A DNA stretch of 64,000 nt from Pedobacter cryoconitis. Lineage in GTDB: Bacteria; Bacteroidota; Bacteroidia; Sphingobacteriales; Sphingobacteriaceae. The translations under genes were made by a program, and so were the position numbers. The stretch's first letter is position 1. Each line of letters starts with the position of its first letter. The notes under the pieces were generated by a model. It saw nothing but the letters and a program-made list of their open reading frames with translations. It did no database searches and was not told the DNA's origin. Below are positions 8,724 to 18,169 of this stretch, piece after piece. The stretch covers positions 797,300 through 861,299 of the forward strand of contig NZ_JACHCE010000002.1 in assembly GCF_014200605.1 (NCBI RefSeq). The letters are read 5' to 3'.

Positions 8724-10559
8724 ATGGTAAAATCTAAAGATAGTATTTTAAAGGACTATCAAAATAACGTTGCAATTCAGGAAACACAAATTAAAGAACT
8801 GCATAAAACCCTTAATAACATCTCTTTATCCAGATTAGGTCTGTTTATTATCGAAATACTTTTAGTCAGCATTACTATTTATTTTGGTTATCACTGGGTA
8901 ACCGGCCTGCTGATGTGCCTGCCTGTCTTATGTTTTATGGTTATTGTGAAACGCCAGAGCGCTAAAGAAAATGAACTTAATTATGCAGAGAAACTACTCT
9001 TTGTATTTCAGAATGAAGTAAACCTGATCGTTACCGGTAAAAATAAATATAAAGAAGGTAAACATTTTGAAGACGAATATCATCCATATTCATCAGATCT
9101 TGATATTTACGGACATTCCTCTTTATATGCATTTATCAACCGTTCAAACACTGTGAACGGTATGAAGCTGCTTGCTGACAGCTTGAGTAAACCAGGCAAT
9201 CCAGAGACAATTATTGAACGTCAGGAAGCAATTGCAGAGCTGACCAGGAATATTGACCGTACTTTCCATTTCAGGGCGGGGCTTCAAAATCATAAACCTG
9301 AACAGCTGGAAATTATTGCCTATAAACTGGAGCATCAGCTGCCGGAACAACTGAAATTTACGCACAAGCCTCTTTTGAAGATTTATACAGCAATTGCACC
9401 TTTTCTATCTGCCGGATTTATTCTGCCGGGCATATTATATGGTGGTGTATATTGGGAAGTATTAGGACTTTATGCACTGATCAATGTAATTTTAAACTTT
9501 GCTTATCGTCATGAGATTGGTAAAATATACATGGGATTCAGTAGAAGTGCAAGTTTGCTTAGTGCGATTTCAGGAACTGTAAAGTGGACAGAAGAGTTAA
9601 AATGGGAGAGCAAATATATTCAGCGGTTCTCTGCAGAAATAAAGAGTGAAACACCTTTAAGTACACAAATTAAAGAGCTGTCTGGCATTATCAATGCATT
9701 CGATGTAAGGCTGAACGTTTTGTTAATGATTATGTTTAACATATTCCTTTTGTGGGATTTCAGATGCTCCATCAGACTTGATCAATGGTTTATCAAATCT
9801 TCGAATCAGCTGATCAGAGGATTATATACCATTAGTCAGTTTGAAGAATTGATATCTTTTGCCACATTCAATCATAATGAACCGGATTTTACATTCCCGG
9901 TTATCTCAGACACTTTTCATTTCGGGGCCAAAGAGTTGGGGCATCCACTGATTACAGAAAATAAGCGGGTTGTCAATACTTATAGTTTTAATAGTCTGCC
10001 AACTGTTGATATTGTAACCGGATCAAATATGGCCGGTAAGAGCACCTTTTTACGCACGGCCGGTATAAATATGGTCCTGGCTTTTGCCGGGGCTCCTGTA
10101 TGCGCTAAATACATGAAGGTGTCGATCTTCGAAATCCTTACGTATATGAGGATTAAAGATTCATTGAATGATCAGACCTCAACATTCAAAGCAGAGCTCA
10201 ACAGATTAAAAATGATTCTTGAAGGCGTAACCACATTATCTTATCCTTTAGTACTGATTGATGAAATGCTGAGAGGAACAAACAGTAAAGATAAATACCT
10301 GGGATCAAAGGTTTTTATCCAGCAAATGATCCTTAAAAAAACGCCAACGCTCTTTGCTACACATGATCTTCAGTTATCAGAAATGATTGAAAAGTACGCA
10401 AAGGAAGTAAGAAATTATCATTTTGATATTCAGTTGTCAGAAGGAGAGATGAATTTTGATTACAAACTTAAAGATGGAGCCTGTAAAACTTTTAATGCAG
10501 CGCTGCTGTTGAAAGAGATAGGTTTGAGTTTCAATCCTGATGAATCAGACTCCCGGTAA
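8724..10559 (+). CDS. Membrane-anchored MutS-family ATPase
   Basis: A 611-residue protein with a MutS domain V ATPase at the C-terminus: Walker A TGSNMAGKST (about 432-441), a linker FKAELNRLKMI, Walker B LVLIDEMLRGTNS, and the switch ATHDLQL. There is no mismatch-recognition domain I with the Phe-x-Glu motif, so it is not MutS proper. It has two hydrophobic segments near the N-terminus (about 36-56 and 60-76), a pair in the middle (about 220-260) and one near 330-345 next to the MutS lever region. A coiled coil precedes the first segment. Similar MutS-related membrane proteins are common in Bacteroidota; their role is not known to me. Confidence 0.8.
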   Translation: MVKSKDSILKDYQNNVAIQETQIKELHKTLNNISLSRLGLFIIEILLVSITIYFGYHWVTGLLMCLPVLCFMVIVKRQSAKENELNYAEKLLFVFQNEVNLIVTGKNKYKEGKHFEDEYHPYSSDLDIYGHSSLYAFINRSNTVNGMKLLADSLSKPGNPETIIERQEAIAELTRNIDRTFHFRAGLQNHKPEQLEIIAYKLEHQLPEQLKFTHKPLLKIYTAIAPFLSAGFILPGILYGGVYWEVLGLYALINVILNFAYRHEIGKIYMGFSRSASLLSAISGTVKWTEELKWESKYIQRFSAEIKSETPLSTQIKELSGIINAFDVRLNVLLMIMFNIFLLWDFRCSIRLDQWFIKSSNQLIRGLYTISQFEELISFATFNHNEPDFTFPVISDTFHFGAKELGHPLITENKRVVNTYSFNSLPTVDIVTGSNMAGKSTFLRTAGINMVLAFAGAPVCAKYMKVSIFEILTYMRIKDSLNDQTSTFKAELNRLKMILEGVTTLSYPLVLIDEMLRGTNSKDKYLGSKVFIQQMILKKTPTLFATHDLQLSEMIEKYAKEVRNYHFDIQLSEGEMNFDYKLKDGACKTFNAALLLKEIGLSFNPDESDSR

Positions 10560-10650
10560 GCTGCTGGATTTTAATCAGACTATAACTTTACTGTAAACAT
10601 AACATGAAGTTAACATCAAATTCTCATATTGCCTGTTATAGAATTCAGAT

Positions 10651-11988
10651 ATGATTAAAGCATCCGACTTTGGTGACGATTTTTCGTGGGGCGTGGCTAC
10701 TGCCGCTTTACAGATTGAAGGTGCAGCAGATATGTATGGTAAGGGCCCATCTATATGGGATACCTTTTCTAAAAGATCTGGTAAGATTAAAAAAGGGCAT
10801 AATCCGGCTATGGCCTGTGATTTCTATCATCGGTATAACGAAGATATTGCACTGGTTAAATTGCTTGGATTTTCTGTATTCAGGTTTTCAATCTCCTGGC
10901 CAAGGATACTTCCTTACGGTAAAGGCATTGTTAACGATGAAGGAATCAGGTTTTATCATAACGTGATCGATGAATGTCTGGAACAGGGGATCACACCTTA
11001 CATTACCTTATACCACTGGGATCTGCCAGAAATACTGGAAGAAGAAGGGGGCTGGACGGCATTTTCAGTTAATATGGCATTTAATGCTTTTGTTACACTT
11101 TGTGCTCAGACCTATGGAGATAAAGTAAAAAACTGGATCGTGCTGAATGAACCTTTTGGTTTTACTTCTCTGGGTTATATGCTTGGCGTACATGCACCAG
11201 GTAAAACCGGATTAACCAATTTCTTTTCTGCAGTTCATCATACTGCTATTGCTCAGGCCGACGGAGGACGTATCTTACGTGCAGAAGTTTCTAATGCAAA
11301 TATCGGGACTACCTACTCCTGTTCAGAAATTATTCCCTATACGCAGAGCGATGCTGATATTCTGGCGGCCTCACGTGTAGATTGTCTGATGAACAGGCTA
11401 TTTATAGAACCTGCATTAGGAATGGGTTATCCGGGGCAGGAATGGGAGGTCATGGAAAAATTTGCGATTTCACACTCTACCTGGAGACATACAGAGCGGT
11501 TAACATTTGACTTTGATTTTATCGGTTTACAGAATTATTTTCCACTAACCATAAAGTACAATGCTTTTATACCAGTGGTACAGGCCTGGGAGGTGAAAGC
11601 TAAAAACAGAAAGAAACCCTATACCGCTATGGGCTGGGAAATTAACGGAGACAGTTTTTATAATATTATTAAACAGTTTGCTTCCTATCCCAATATCAAA
11701 AACCTGATCATTACAGAAAATGGGGCAGCCTTTCATGATAAGCTGGCAGGTGGTGCAGTAGATGATACTGAGCGTATAGAATATTTCAGGCTCTATCTTT
11801 TAGCAGTATTAAGAGCCAAAAAAGAGGGGATTAATATCACAGGATATATGGCATGGACACTGCTCGATAATTTTGAATGGGCAGAAGGATTTAATGCCAG
11901 GTTTGGTTTAGTACACAACGATTTCAAGACGCAGCAGCGAACCATAAAATCATCAGGATACTGGTGGCAGGAGTTTTTGAAGAAATAA
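10651..11988 (+). CDS. GH1 family beta-glucosidase
   Basis: Retaining glycoside hydrolase of family 1, 445 residues, no signal peptide, so it probably acts in the cytosol on imported beta-linked disaccharides. The acid/base is Glu167 in WIVLNEPFG and the nucleophile Glu356 in LIITENGAA. The N-terminal FSWGVATAALQIEGA and the C-terminal LLDNFEWAEGFNARFGL (aglycone and glucose-site residues) are characteristic. It stands alone, ends at a shared terminator with aconitase, and is not linked to a transporter here. Glucosidase versus galactosidase specificity cannot be decided from sequence alone. Confidence 0.92.
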   Translation: MIKASDFGDDFSWGVATAALQIEGAADMYGKGPSIWDTFSKRSGKIKKGHNPAMACDFYHRYNEDIALVKLLGFSVFRFSISWPRILPYGKGIVNDEGIRFYHNVIDECLEQGITPYITLYHWDLPEILEEEGGWTAFSVNMAFNAFVTLCAQTYGDKVKNWIVLNEPFGFTSLGYMLGVHAPGKTGLTNFFSAVHHTAIAQADGGRILRAEVSNANIGTTYSCSEIIPYTQSDADILAASRVDCLMNRLFIEPALGMGYPGQEWEVMEKFAISHSTWRHTERLTFDFDFIGLQNYFPLTIKYNAFIPVVQAWEVKAKNRKKPYTAMGWEINGDSFYNIIKQFASYPNIKNLIITENGAAFHDKLAGGAVDDTERIEYFRLYLLAVLRAKKEGINITGYMAWTLLDNFEWAEGFNARFGLVHNDFKTQQRTIKSSGYWWQEFLKK

Positions 11989-12006
11989 GCCCCAAAATAA
12001 AGGCAT

Positions 12007-12041
12007 AAAAAAAACTCCCGTTTTAAAGCGGGAGTTTTTTT
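12007..12041. terminator. Bidirectional terminator between GH1 and aconitase genes
   Basis: CTCCCG, eight-base loop, CGGGAG, flanked by eight A on the left and seven T on the right; serves both convergent genes. Confidence 0.85.
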
Positions 12042-12060
12042 ATAAATTATAAAACTATAA

Positions 12061-14331
12061 TTAAGCCTGAGCTACTTGTTTACGGATAATATTCAATGCA
12101 CCACCGGCTTTGAACCAGTCGATCTGCTGTGCATTATAACTATGGTTAACTTTAAACTCTTCTTTCGTTCCGTCAGCATGGTTTAATACCACTGTTAAAG
12201 GTACATCAGGAGTGAAAGTTGTTAATCCAACGATATCAATTACATCATCTTCGCGGATTTTATCATAGTCTTCCTTGTTAGCAAATGTCAAACCTAACAT
12301 TCCCTGTTTTTTCAGGTTTGTTTCGTGGATACGTGCAAATGATTTCACCAATACTACACGAACACCAAGGTGACGGGGCTCCATTGCAGCATGCTCACGT
12401 GAAGAACCTTCACCGTAGTTTTCATCTCCAACTACAATCGTTCCGATATGATCTGCTTTATAAGCACGTTGTGTTGCTGGAACAGGGCCATATTCACCAG
12501 TTAACAAGTTTTTAACCGTATCAGTTTTATCATTGAAATAATTCACTGCACCGATCAGCATATTATTAGAGATATTATCCAGGTGACCACGGAATTTCAA
12601 CCATGGGCCAGCCATAGAAATATGGTCAGTTGTACATTTTCCTTTTGCTTTGATCAGTAATCTTAAACCTTTAAGGTCTGTACCTTCCCATGGAGTAAAA
12701 GGATCAAGCAATTGCAGCCTGTGAGAAGTTGGAGATACTAAAATCTGAACACCACTTCCATCAGCTGCTGGTTCCTGATAACCTGCGTCATCAACAGCAA
12801 AACCTCTTGGAGGCAATTCAAATCCTGTAGGCTCGTCAAGTTTTACCTGCTCACCATTTGCATTGGTTAAAGTATCTGTCAGCGGGTTGAAGCTTAAGTC
12901 ACCTGCAATAGCTAAAGCTGTTACTAATTCCGGAGAACCAACAAAAGCAAAAGTGTTCGGGTTACCATCAGCACGTTTCGCAAAGTTACGGTTGAAAGAG
13001 TGAACGATAGTGTTTTTCTCTTGTTTCTCCGAACCTACTCTGTCCCACATTCCAATACAAGGTCCGCAGGCATTTGTAAATACTTTAGCGCCGATTTGTT
13101 TGAACACATCAATAAATCCATCACGTTGTATCGTGAAACGGATTTGCTCAGATCCAGGGTTAATACAATATTCAGATTTAGCCGTTAAGCCTTTTTCTGC
13201 AACTTGTTTTGCAACACTTACTGCTCTTGAAATATCTTCGTAAGAAGAGTTAGTACAAGATCCGATCAAACCAACGTCGATTTTCATCGGCCATCCGTTA
13301 GCTAAAGCAACCTCTTTCATTTTTGAAATAGGAGTTGCTAAATCCGGAGTAAAAGGACCGTTCAGATAAGGCTCAAGTGTAGATAAGTCAATTTCAATTA
13401 CCTGATCAAAATATTTAGCAGGATCAGCATAAACTTCAGCGTCACCAGTTAAATGTTCTTTCACAGCATTGGCAGCATCAGCAACATCAGCTCTGTTTGT
13501 AGCACGTAAATAACGTTCCATGCTTTCATCATAACCGAATGTCGAAGTTGTAGCACCGATTTCAGCACCCATATTACAGATGGTACCTTTACCAGTACAA
13601 CTCATATTAGTTGCACCTTCACCAAAATATTCAACAATAGCGCCAGTACCACCTTTTACAGTAAGGATACCAGCTACTTTTAAGATCACGTCTTTAGGTG
13701 AAGTCCAGCCGCTTAATTTACCGGTTAACTTGACACCAATTAATTTAGGAAATTTAAGTTCCCATGGTAAACCTGCCATTACATCACAGGCATCAGCTCC
13801 ACCAACACCAATCGCAACCATACCTAAACCACCAGCATTTACTGTGTGTGAGTCGGTTCCGATCATCATTCCACCTGGAAAAGCATAGTTTTCCAATACC
13901 ACCTGGTGAATAATACCTGCACCTGGTTTCCAGAAACCAATACCGTATTTATTTGATACCGAAGCAAGGAAATCAAATACTTCTTTACTTTCTGTATTTG
14001 CAGCAGGAAGATCTTGCTCTGCACCTAGTTTTGCAGTAATCAGGTGATCACAGTGTACCGTTGAAGGCACAGCAACTTTCGGTCTGCCAGCCTGCATAAA
14101 CTGCAATAACGCCATTTGCGCTGTTGCATCCTGCATAGCTACACGGTCAGGAGCAAAATCTACATAATCAGTACCCCTTACATAGGAGGTATTTGTATTT
14201 TCATCCCAAAGGTGGGTGTATAAGATTTTTTCTGAGAGTGTTAAAGGTCTGCCTACTAATTTACGGGCCGCCTCAACTCGGGGACCAAAGTTTGCATACA
14301 CCTTTTTGATCATTTCTATATCAAAAGCCAT
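12061..14331 (-). CDS. acnA: Aconitate hydratase, mitochondrial type
   Basis: Converts citrate to isocitrate through cis-aconitate in the TCA cycle, using a [4Fe-4S] cluster. The cluster ligands are Cys359 (GSCTNSS) and Cys422/Cys425 ([10 protein letters not shown]). At 756 residues it has the length and sequence style of the mitochondrial aconitase class rather than the longer IRP/AcnA (~890) or AcnB types; this class is known in Bacteroides as acnA. The swivelling C-terminal domain contains [19 protein letters not shown] and [17 protein letters not shown] with active-site Ser and Arg. It is monocistronic. Confidence 0.95.
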   Translation of the reverse strand: MAFDIEMIKKVYANFGPRVEAARKLVGRPLTLSEKILYTHLWDENTNTSYVRGTDYVDFAPDRVAMQDATAQMALLQFMQAGRPKVAVPSTVHCDHLITAKLGAEQDLPAANTESKEVFDFLASVSNKYGIGFWKPGAGIIHQVVLENYAFPGGMMIGTDSHTVNAGGLGMVAIGVGGADACDVMAGLPWELKFPKLIGVKLTGKLSGWTSPKDVILKVAGILTVKGGTGAIVEYFGEGATNMSCTGKGTICNMGAEIGATTSTFGYDESMERYLRATNRADVADAANAVKEHLTGDAEVYADPAKYFDQVIEIDLSTLEPYLNGPFTPDLATPISKMKEVALANGWPMKIDVGLIGSCTNSSYEDISRAVSVAKQVAEKGLTAKSEYCINPGSEQIRFTIQRDGFIDVFKQIGAKVFTNACGPCIGMWDRVGSEKQEKNTIVHSFNRNFAKRADGNPNTFAFVGSPELVTALAIAGDLSFNPLTDTLTNANGEQVKLDEPTGFELPPRGFAVDDAGYQEPAADGSGVQILVSPTSHRLQLLDPFTPWEGTDLKGLRLLIKAKGKCTTDHISMAGPWLKFRGHLDNISNNMLIGAVNYFNDKTDTVKNLLTGEYGPVPATQRAYKADHIGTIVVGDENYGEGSSREHAAMEPRHLGVRVVLVKSFARIHETNLKKQGMLGLTFANKEDYDKIREDDVIDIVGLTTFTPDVPLTVVLNHADGTKEEFKVNHSYNAQQIDWFKAGGALNIIRKQVAQA

Positions 14332-14485
14332 TGATAATATGTGTTAAAAGGTAATATAATTTAAATTATTTGTAGCGAATTTACAAAAAAAAACAGGGTC
14401 AGAGTAACCTATATAAGTTCATTATATTATTTATACATGTTCTAAATAAAATAAATGCTCTTCTTCTATTCAATTCAGCAGCAGG

Positions 14486-14523
14486 CTGTCCATAAATGAA
14501 CGATATCGTTCATTTATGGACAG
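14486..14523. repeat. Perfect 38-bp palindrome without spacer
   Basis: Nineteen bases starting CTGTCCATAAATG are followed directly by their exact reverse complement, centred on GATATC. It lies in the 287-bp gap between two genes on the minus strand (deacetylase upstream, aconitase downstream). A second inverted repeat overlaps its right edge: 13-base arms at 14520-14532 and 14565-14577 (ACAGGTGTTTTTA and its complement) around a 32-base loop. There is no U-tract next to the palindrome, so a simple terminator is not the obvious reading; a dimeric-regulator site or the scar of a small mobile element are alternatives. Confidence 0.8.
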
Positions 14524-14618
14524 GTGTTTTTAGACATCATGCTTCCAGAAGAGGACAGGGCGTATAAAAACACCTGTTTTGCTTTTGGCCTGAACTTCGA
14601 TAAAGGGTATTAAAAAAA

Positions 14619-15236
14619 TTAAAGCGTATGGAACTTATAACCCTGAGCGGTTAAATATTTTAAGGCAGCTGGTAAAGCAAACTTTAATCTGTCAAATGCT
14701 TTCAGACTATCATGGAATACAATTATAGATCCATTCCTTGTGTTTTTGATCACATTCTCATAGCATTTTTCAGGAGAAAGATTAAGATCAAAGTCTCCGC
14801 TCAGCACATCCCACATAATCAGATTAAGCTGTGGGTTAATTTTGCGGATTTCTTTAATCTGAGATTTTTTTATTCGTCCGTATGGCGGACGAAAAAGATC
14901 TGTTTTCGTTAATTTCTGGCAGTCCAGGAAATTTTGAACATAGGTCTTATTCTCAGTTTTCCAGCCTTTTAAGTGGTTGAAAGTGTGATTTCCGATAGCA
15001 TGACCTTCATTTTTAACCTGTTCAAAAATTTCAGCATGTTTGTTTATATTGTCACCAATACAGAAGAAAGTCGCCTTGCAATTGAAACTTTTTAAAGTAT
15101 TTAAAACAAACTCTGTAACAACAGGTATAGGTCCGTCGTCAAAGGTTAAATAGACGACTTTGTCATGCCTGCTTTTGTTCCAGACTAAAGATGAATAATA
15201 CCATTTTAATAAAAGAGGTGATTTAACCAGATACAT
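14619..15236 (-). CDS. Polysaccharide deacetylase family protein (NodB domain)
   Basis: Carbohydrate esterase 4 fold, 205 residues. The NodB motifs are present: TFDDGP (motif 1, metal Asp, about 30-35), HTFNH (motif 2, metal His pair), FRPPYG (motif 3), WDVLSGDFD (motif 4) and IIVFHDS (motif 5). These predict metal-dependent N-deacetylation of a GlcNAc-containing polymer such as peptidoglycan. There is no cleaved signal peptide; the start has only a moderately hydrophobic segment (VKSPLLLKWYYSS), so export is uncertain. Divergent from the TolC gene, with the two start regions 84 bases apart. Confidence 0.9.
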   Translation of the reverse strand: MYLVKSPLLLKWYYSSLVWNKSRHDKVVYLTFDDGPIPVVTEFVLNTLKSFNCKATFFCIGDNINKHAEIFEQVKNEGHAIGNHTFNHLKGWKTENKTYVQNFLDCQKLTKTDLFRPPYGRIKKSQIKEIRKINPQLNLIMWDVLSGDFDLNLSPEKCYENVIKNTRNGSIIVFHDSLKAFDRLKFALPAALKYLTAQGYKFHTL

Positions 15237-15319
15237 TGACCAAATGTAAGAAATTACAAGTGGTTGTAAAGAAATTGATAAAATCGATAAGTTGTTTATT
15301 TAAGAAAAATATAAAACCA

Positions 15320-16702
15320 ATGAAAATGTTTACTAATAATACGATGTTCTCAAAATTAGCTTTTGCCGTTACTTTTAGTTTGGTAACGATAGGTATGTCT
15401 GCTAACCTGCATGCGCAGGAGACGCTTACCATTCAGGATGCTATTGACCGCATGCTGGAGAATAACCTGAATATTAAGCAGTCTTCACTTAACGTGTCAA
15501 CTGCAGCGGTGAACCTGGAGCAGTCGAAAGCGGCCCTTTACCCAAGCGTGAGTACAGGTGTAAATAATAACTTTAACTATGGACGTAGTCTGAATCCGGC
15601 AACCAATCAGCTGATCACTCAGAATTTTTATCAGGGAGATGGTAATCTTACTGCTTCAGTAGATGTCTTTGGAGGTTTTGCAAAAGTCAACCAGATTAAG
15701 CAGAATAAAATCTTATTGGCTGCAGGGAACAGCAATCTGGATAAGATGAAAAATGATCTTATTTTACAGGTGGTTACTGCTTATTTTCAAGTGATATTTA
15801 ATACTGACTTATTAAAAGCATCTAAAGAACAACTATTAGTTGCGCTGGAAACAGAGCGACGTGAACAGTCTTTATTAGATGCAGGAAATAAAACCCTGGC
15901 TGACATTTCTCAGGCAAAGGCTCAGGCAGCTACAGCAGAACTTAATGTCACTAATGCCCAAAACCAATTGACTATTTCTTATCTGACGCTTTCACAGTTA
16001 ATGGAAATGCAGCCGGATGCTCAGAATTATACAGTGGTTAAGCCAACGATTAAAGATATTGCAGAAGCACAGAAGGTATACGATGCCAATGATGTTTATA
16101 ATACATCTCTTTCATTTTTTCCGGATATCAAGCTGGCTCAGTTAAACAGAGAAGCAGCCGAAAAAGGTGTCGATGTGGCTAAGGGAAGTCTTTATCCAAA
16201 GCTTTCACTGGGCGGCGCGATAGGGTCACAATATTCTTATTCTATAGGTCAGAAATCACCATTGCTTACTCCTGATGCACATTTTAATGATCAGATAAGT
16301 AATAATTTTTATCAGGGCATTCAGGTCTCTTTAAAGTTCCCTATTTTCAATGGTCTTACTGCAAGGTCAAATGTGAAAAGAGCAAGGATCTCTTACGAAA
16401 CCAGTAAAGTAAGTGAGCAGCTGGCCAAGAACAATTTAAATAAAGTAATCGCTCAGGCAGTAGCCGATTTAAGGGCCGCTGACAGCAGATATAAATCAAA
16501 TGAAAAAACCTTTAATGCGCAAAAAGATGCTTTCAATGTAATTGAACAGCGTTATGCTGTAGGATTGGTAAATTCATTAGATTATAATACTTCAAGAACA
16601 AATAGAAACAAAGCAGAAGTTGATTTTATACAGTCAAAATATGATTTACTGTTTAAATCAAAAGTTATAGATTATTATTTAGGAAAACAGATAGCCTTTT
16701 AA
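15320..16702 (+). CDS. TolC family outer-membrane efflux protein
   Basis: Outer-membrane channel of tripartite export systems, 460 residues from the chosen start. I use the ATG at 15320, which begins MKMFTNNTMFSKLAF and gives a proper signal peptide cut after NLHAQ. An upstream in-frame ATG at 15236 would add 28 basic residues in front of the signal and abut the divergent gene's start, which is unlikely. Two repeats with long coiled helices are visible (about 50-230 and 250-450), starting with LTIQDAIDRMLENNLNIKQS, the usual OEP repeat opening. The adaptor gene follows after 36 bases. Confidence 0.9.
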   Translation: MKMFTNNTMFSKLAFAVTFSLVTIGMSANLHAQETLTIQDAIDRMLENNLNIKQSSLNVSTAAVNLEQSKAALYPSVSTGVNNNFNYGRSLNPATNQLITQNFYQGDGNLTASVDVFGGFAKVNQIKQNKILLAAGNSNLDKMKNDLILQVVTAYFQVIFNTDLLKASKEQLLVALETERREQSLLDAGNKTLADISQAKAQAATAELNVTNAQNQLTISYLTLSQLMEMQPDAQNYTVVKPTIKDIAEAQKVYDANDVYNTSLSFFPDIKLAQLNREAAEKGVDVAKGSLYPKLSLGGAIGSQYSYSIGQKSPLLTPDAHFNDQISNNFYQGIQVSLKFPIFNGLTARSNVKRARISYETSKVSEQLAKNNLNKVIAQAVADLRAADSRYKSNEKTFNAQKDAFNVIEQRYAVGLVNSLDYNTSRTNRNKAEVDFIQSKYDLLFKSKVIDYYLGKQIAF

Positions 16703-16738
16703 TTAAGCCCGCAATACTCAAAAATAAAAAAGAAAGAA

Positions 16739-18094
16739 ATGAAACTAAAACACATACTCATCGCAGTAGGGGCGCTGGTCGTCTTACTAGTTATCGGAGC
16801 CATGACCGGAGTAATAGGCGGTGATAAAGCTGAAAAAGTTACTTTAGAAAAAGCTACAGTCAGAAAAATTGTTGAAACAGTTACTGCAAGTGGTAAAATT
16901 AAACCAGAAACGGAAGTTAAAGTGAGTTCCGAGGTATCCGGTGAGGTTGTTGAATTGCGCGTTAAAGAAGGTGATGTAGTTAAAAAGGGACAACTTTTAT
17001 TCAGGATCAGACCTGATGTATTGAAGTCTGGTTTAGACAGGGCGAGTGCATCTTATAGCGCACAGCGTGCAACTGTTGGTTCATCCGAAGAGCAGTTAAA
17101 ACAATCTCAGGCCAATTTTGTAAACCAGGAGGCAATTTTCAAACGTAATGTGGAGCTATTCAAGAAGAAAGTAATTTCACTGGCAGAATATGATGCTGCT
17201 AAAGCAGCTTTTGTGACTGGCAGGACTAATCTTGAGGCTGCAAAACAGGCTGTTGTTGCTGCAAAATATAATCTTGCACAAATGAGTGCAGGTGTGCAGG
17301 AAGCGAGTGCTAACCTGGCAAAAGCAACCGTATTCTCACCAGTTGACGGGGTTATCTCTAAATTATCAGTAGAACTTGGAGACAGGATTTTAGGTACTGC
17401 ACAATTTGCAGGTACAGAGCTGATGAGAATTTCCAACCTGAATTCTATGGAAGTAAACGTTGATGTGAATGAGAATGATATTAACCGTGTAAACGTAGGT
17501 GATAGTGCAGCAATCCAGGTAGATGCATTTGATGATAAGAAATTCAAAGGAGTTGTTACTGAAATAGCAAGTTCTTCGAAAGACATCGCTGTGGCAGCTA
17601 CAACGGTTGACCAGGTGACTAATTTTGTTGTAAAGGTTCGTATTTCAGCAGATTCATATAATGGGGTTAAAGGTGGTGCAAAAGATCTTCCTTCACCTTT
17701 CAGACCGGGATTGTCAGCTACCGTTGATATTCAAAGTTCTTCTGTGAAAAGTTTGTCAGTTCCTATTATGGCCATATTTGTTGAAGGGCTTAAAAAAGAT
17801 GCTGCTAAAGAAGACAAAGGGGATGAAGATCCGGCGGCAGATAAACAGAAAAGTAAACTGACAGATAAAGCAGTTAAGCAATATCTATATACCTATGCTG
17901 ATGGTAAAGTGAAAAAAGTTGAGGTGACAACCGGTATTCAGGATGATAAATATATCCAGATTAAAGGTGGTCTGAAAGAAGGGACAGAGATTGTAAGCGG
18001 TCCATATTCAACTGTTCAGAACAAACTGAAGGACGGTATGAAAGTAGAAAAAGACGTTAAAGATCAGTCAGTTTCCAAATCAGCTAAGAAGTAA
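16739..18094 (+). CDS. Periplasmic adaptor subunit of a tripartite efflux pump (HlyD/MacA-like)
   Basis: Membrane-fusion protein of 451 residues: an N-terminal anchor helix (about 5-25), a split lipoyl domain (VSSEVSGEVVELRVKEGDVV, about 61-80, and its partner FSPVDGVISKLSVELG, about 198-213), an alpha-helical hairpin between them, then a beta-barrel and membrane-proximal domain. The gene pairs with the TolC gene, but no inner-membrane partner (MacB-like ABC permease, RND pump) follows: the next gene is gpsA behind a terminator. The pump component must be encoded elsewhere. The C-terminal half carries a Lys/Asp/Glu-rich insert near residues 355-380. Confidence 0.92.
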   Translation: MKLKHILIAVGALVVLLVIGAMTGVIGGDKAEKVTLEKATVRKIVETVTASGKIKPETEVKVSSEVSGEVVELRVKEGDVVKKGQLLFRIRPDVLKSGLDRASASYSAQRATVGSSEEQLKQSQANFVNQEAIFKRNVELFKKKVISLAEYDAAKAAFVTGRTNLEAAKQAVVAAKYNLAQMSAGVQEASANLAKATVFSPVDGVISKLSVELGDRILGTAQFAGTELMRISNLNSMEVNVDVNENDINRVNVGDSAAIQVDAFDDKKFKGVVTEIASSSKDIAVAATTVDQVTNFVVKVRISADSYNGVKGGAKDLPSPFRPGLSATVDIQSSSVKSLSVPIMAIFVEGLKKDAAKEDKGDEDPAADKQKSKLTDKAVKQYLYTYADGKVKKVEVTTGIQDDKYIQIKGGLKEGTEIVSGPYSTVQNKLKDGMKVEKDVKDQSVSKSAKK

Positions 18095-18126
18095 AACAAG
18101 CTGTTCGCAATAAATTAAGTAATTTG

Positions 18127-18158
18127 TCCCGGTTTAAAACATTAAGCCGGGATTTTTT
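18127..18158 (+). terminator. Terminator after the efflux adaptor gene
   Basis: TCCCGG and CCGGGA arms extended inward through a U-G pair and TTAA/TTAA, followed by six T. Confidence 0.85.
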
Positions 18159-18169
18159 ATTTATATATC

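Noticed and set aside
13580..13888. 102-codon plus-strand frame inside aconitase
   Set aside because: Antisense shadow of a highly conserved coding region; Pro/Ile-rich product without domain.
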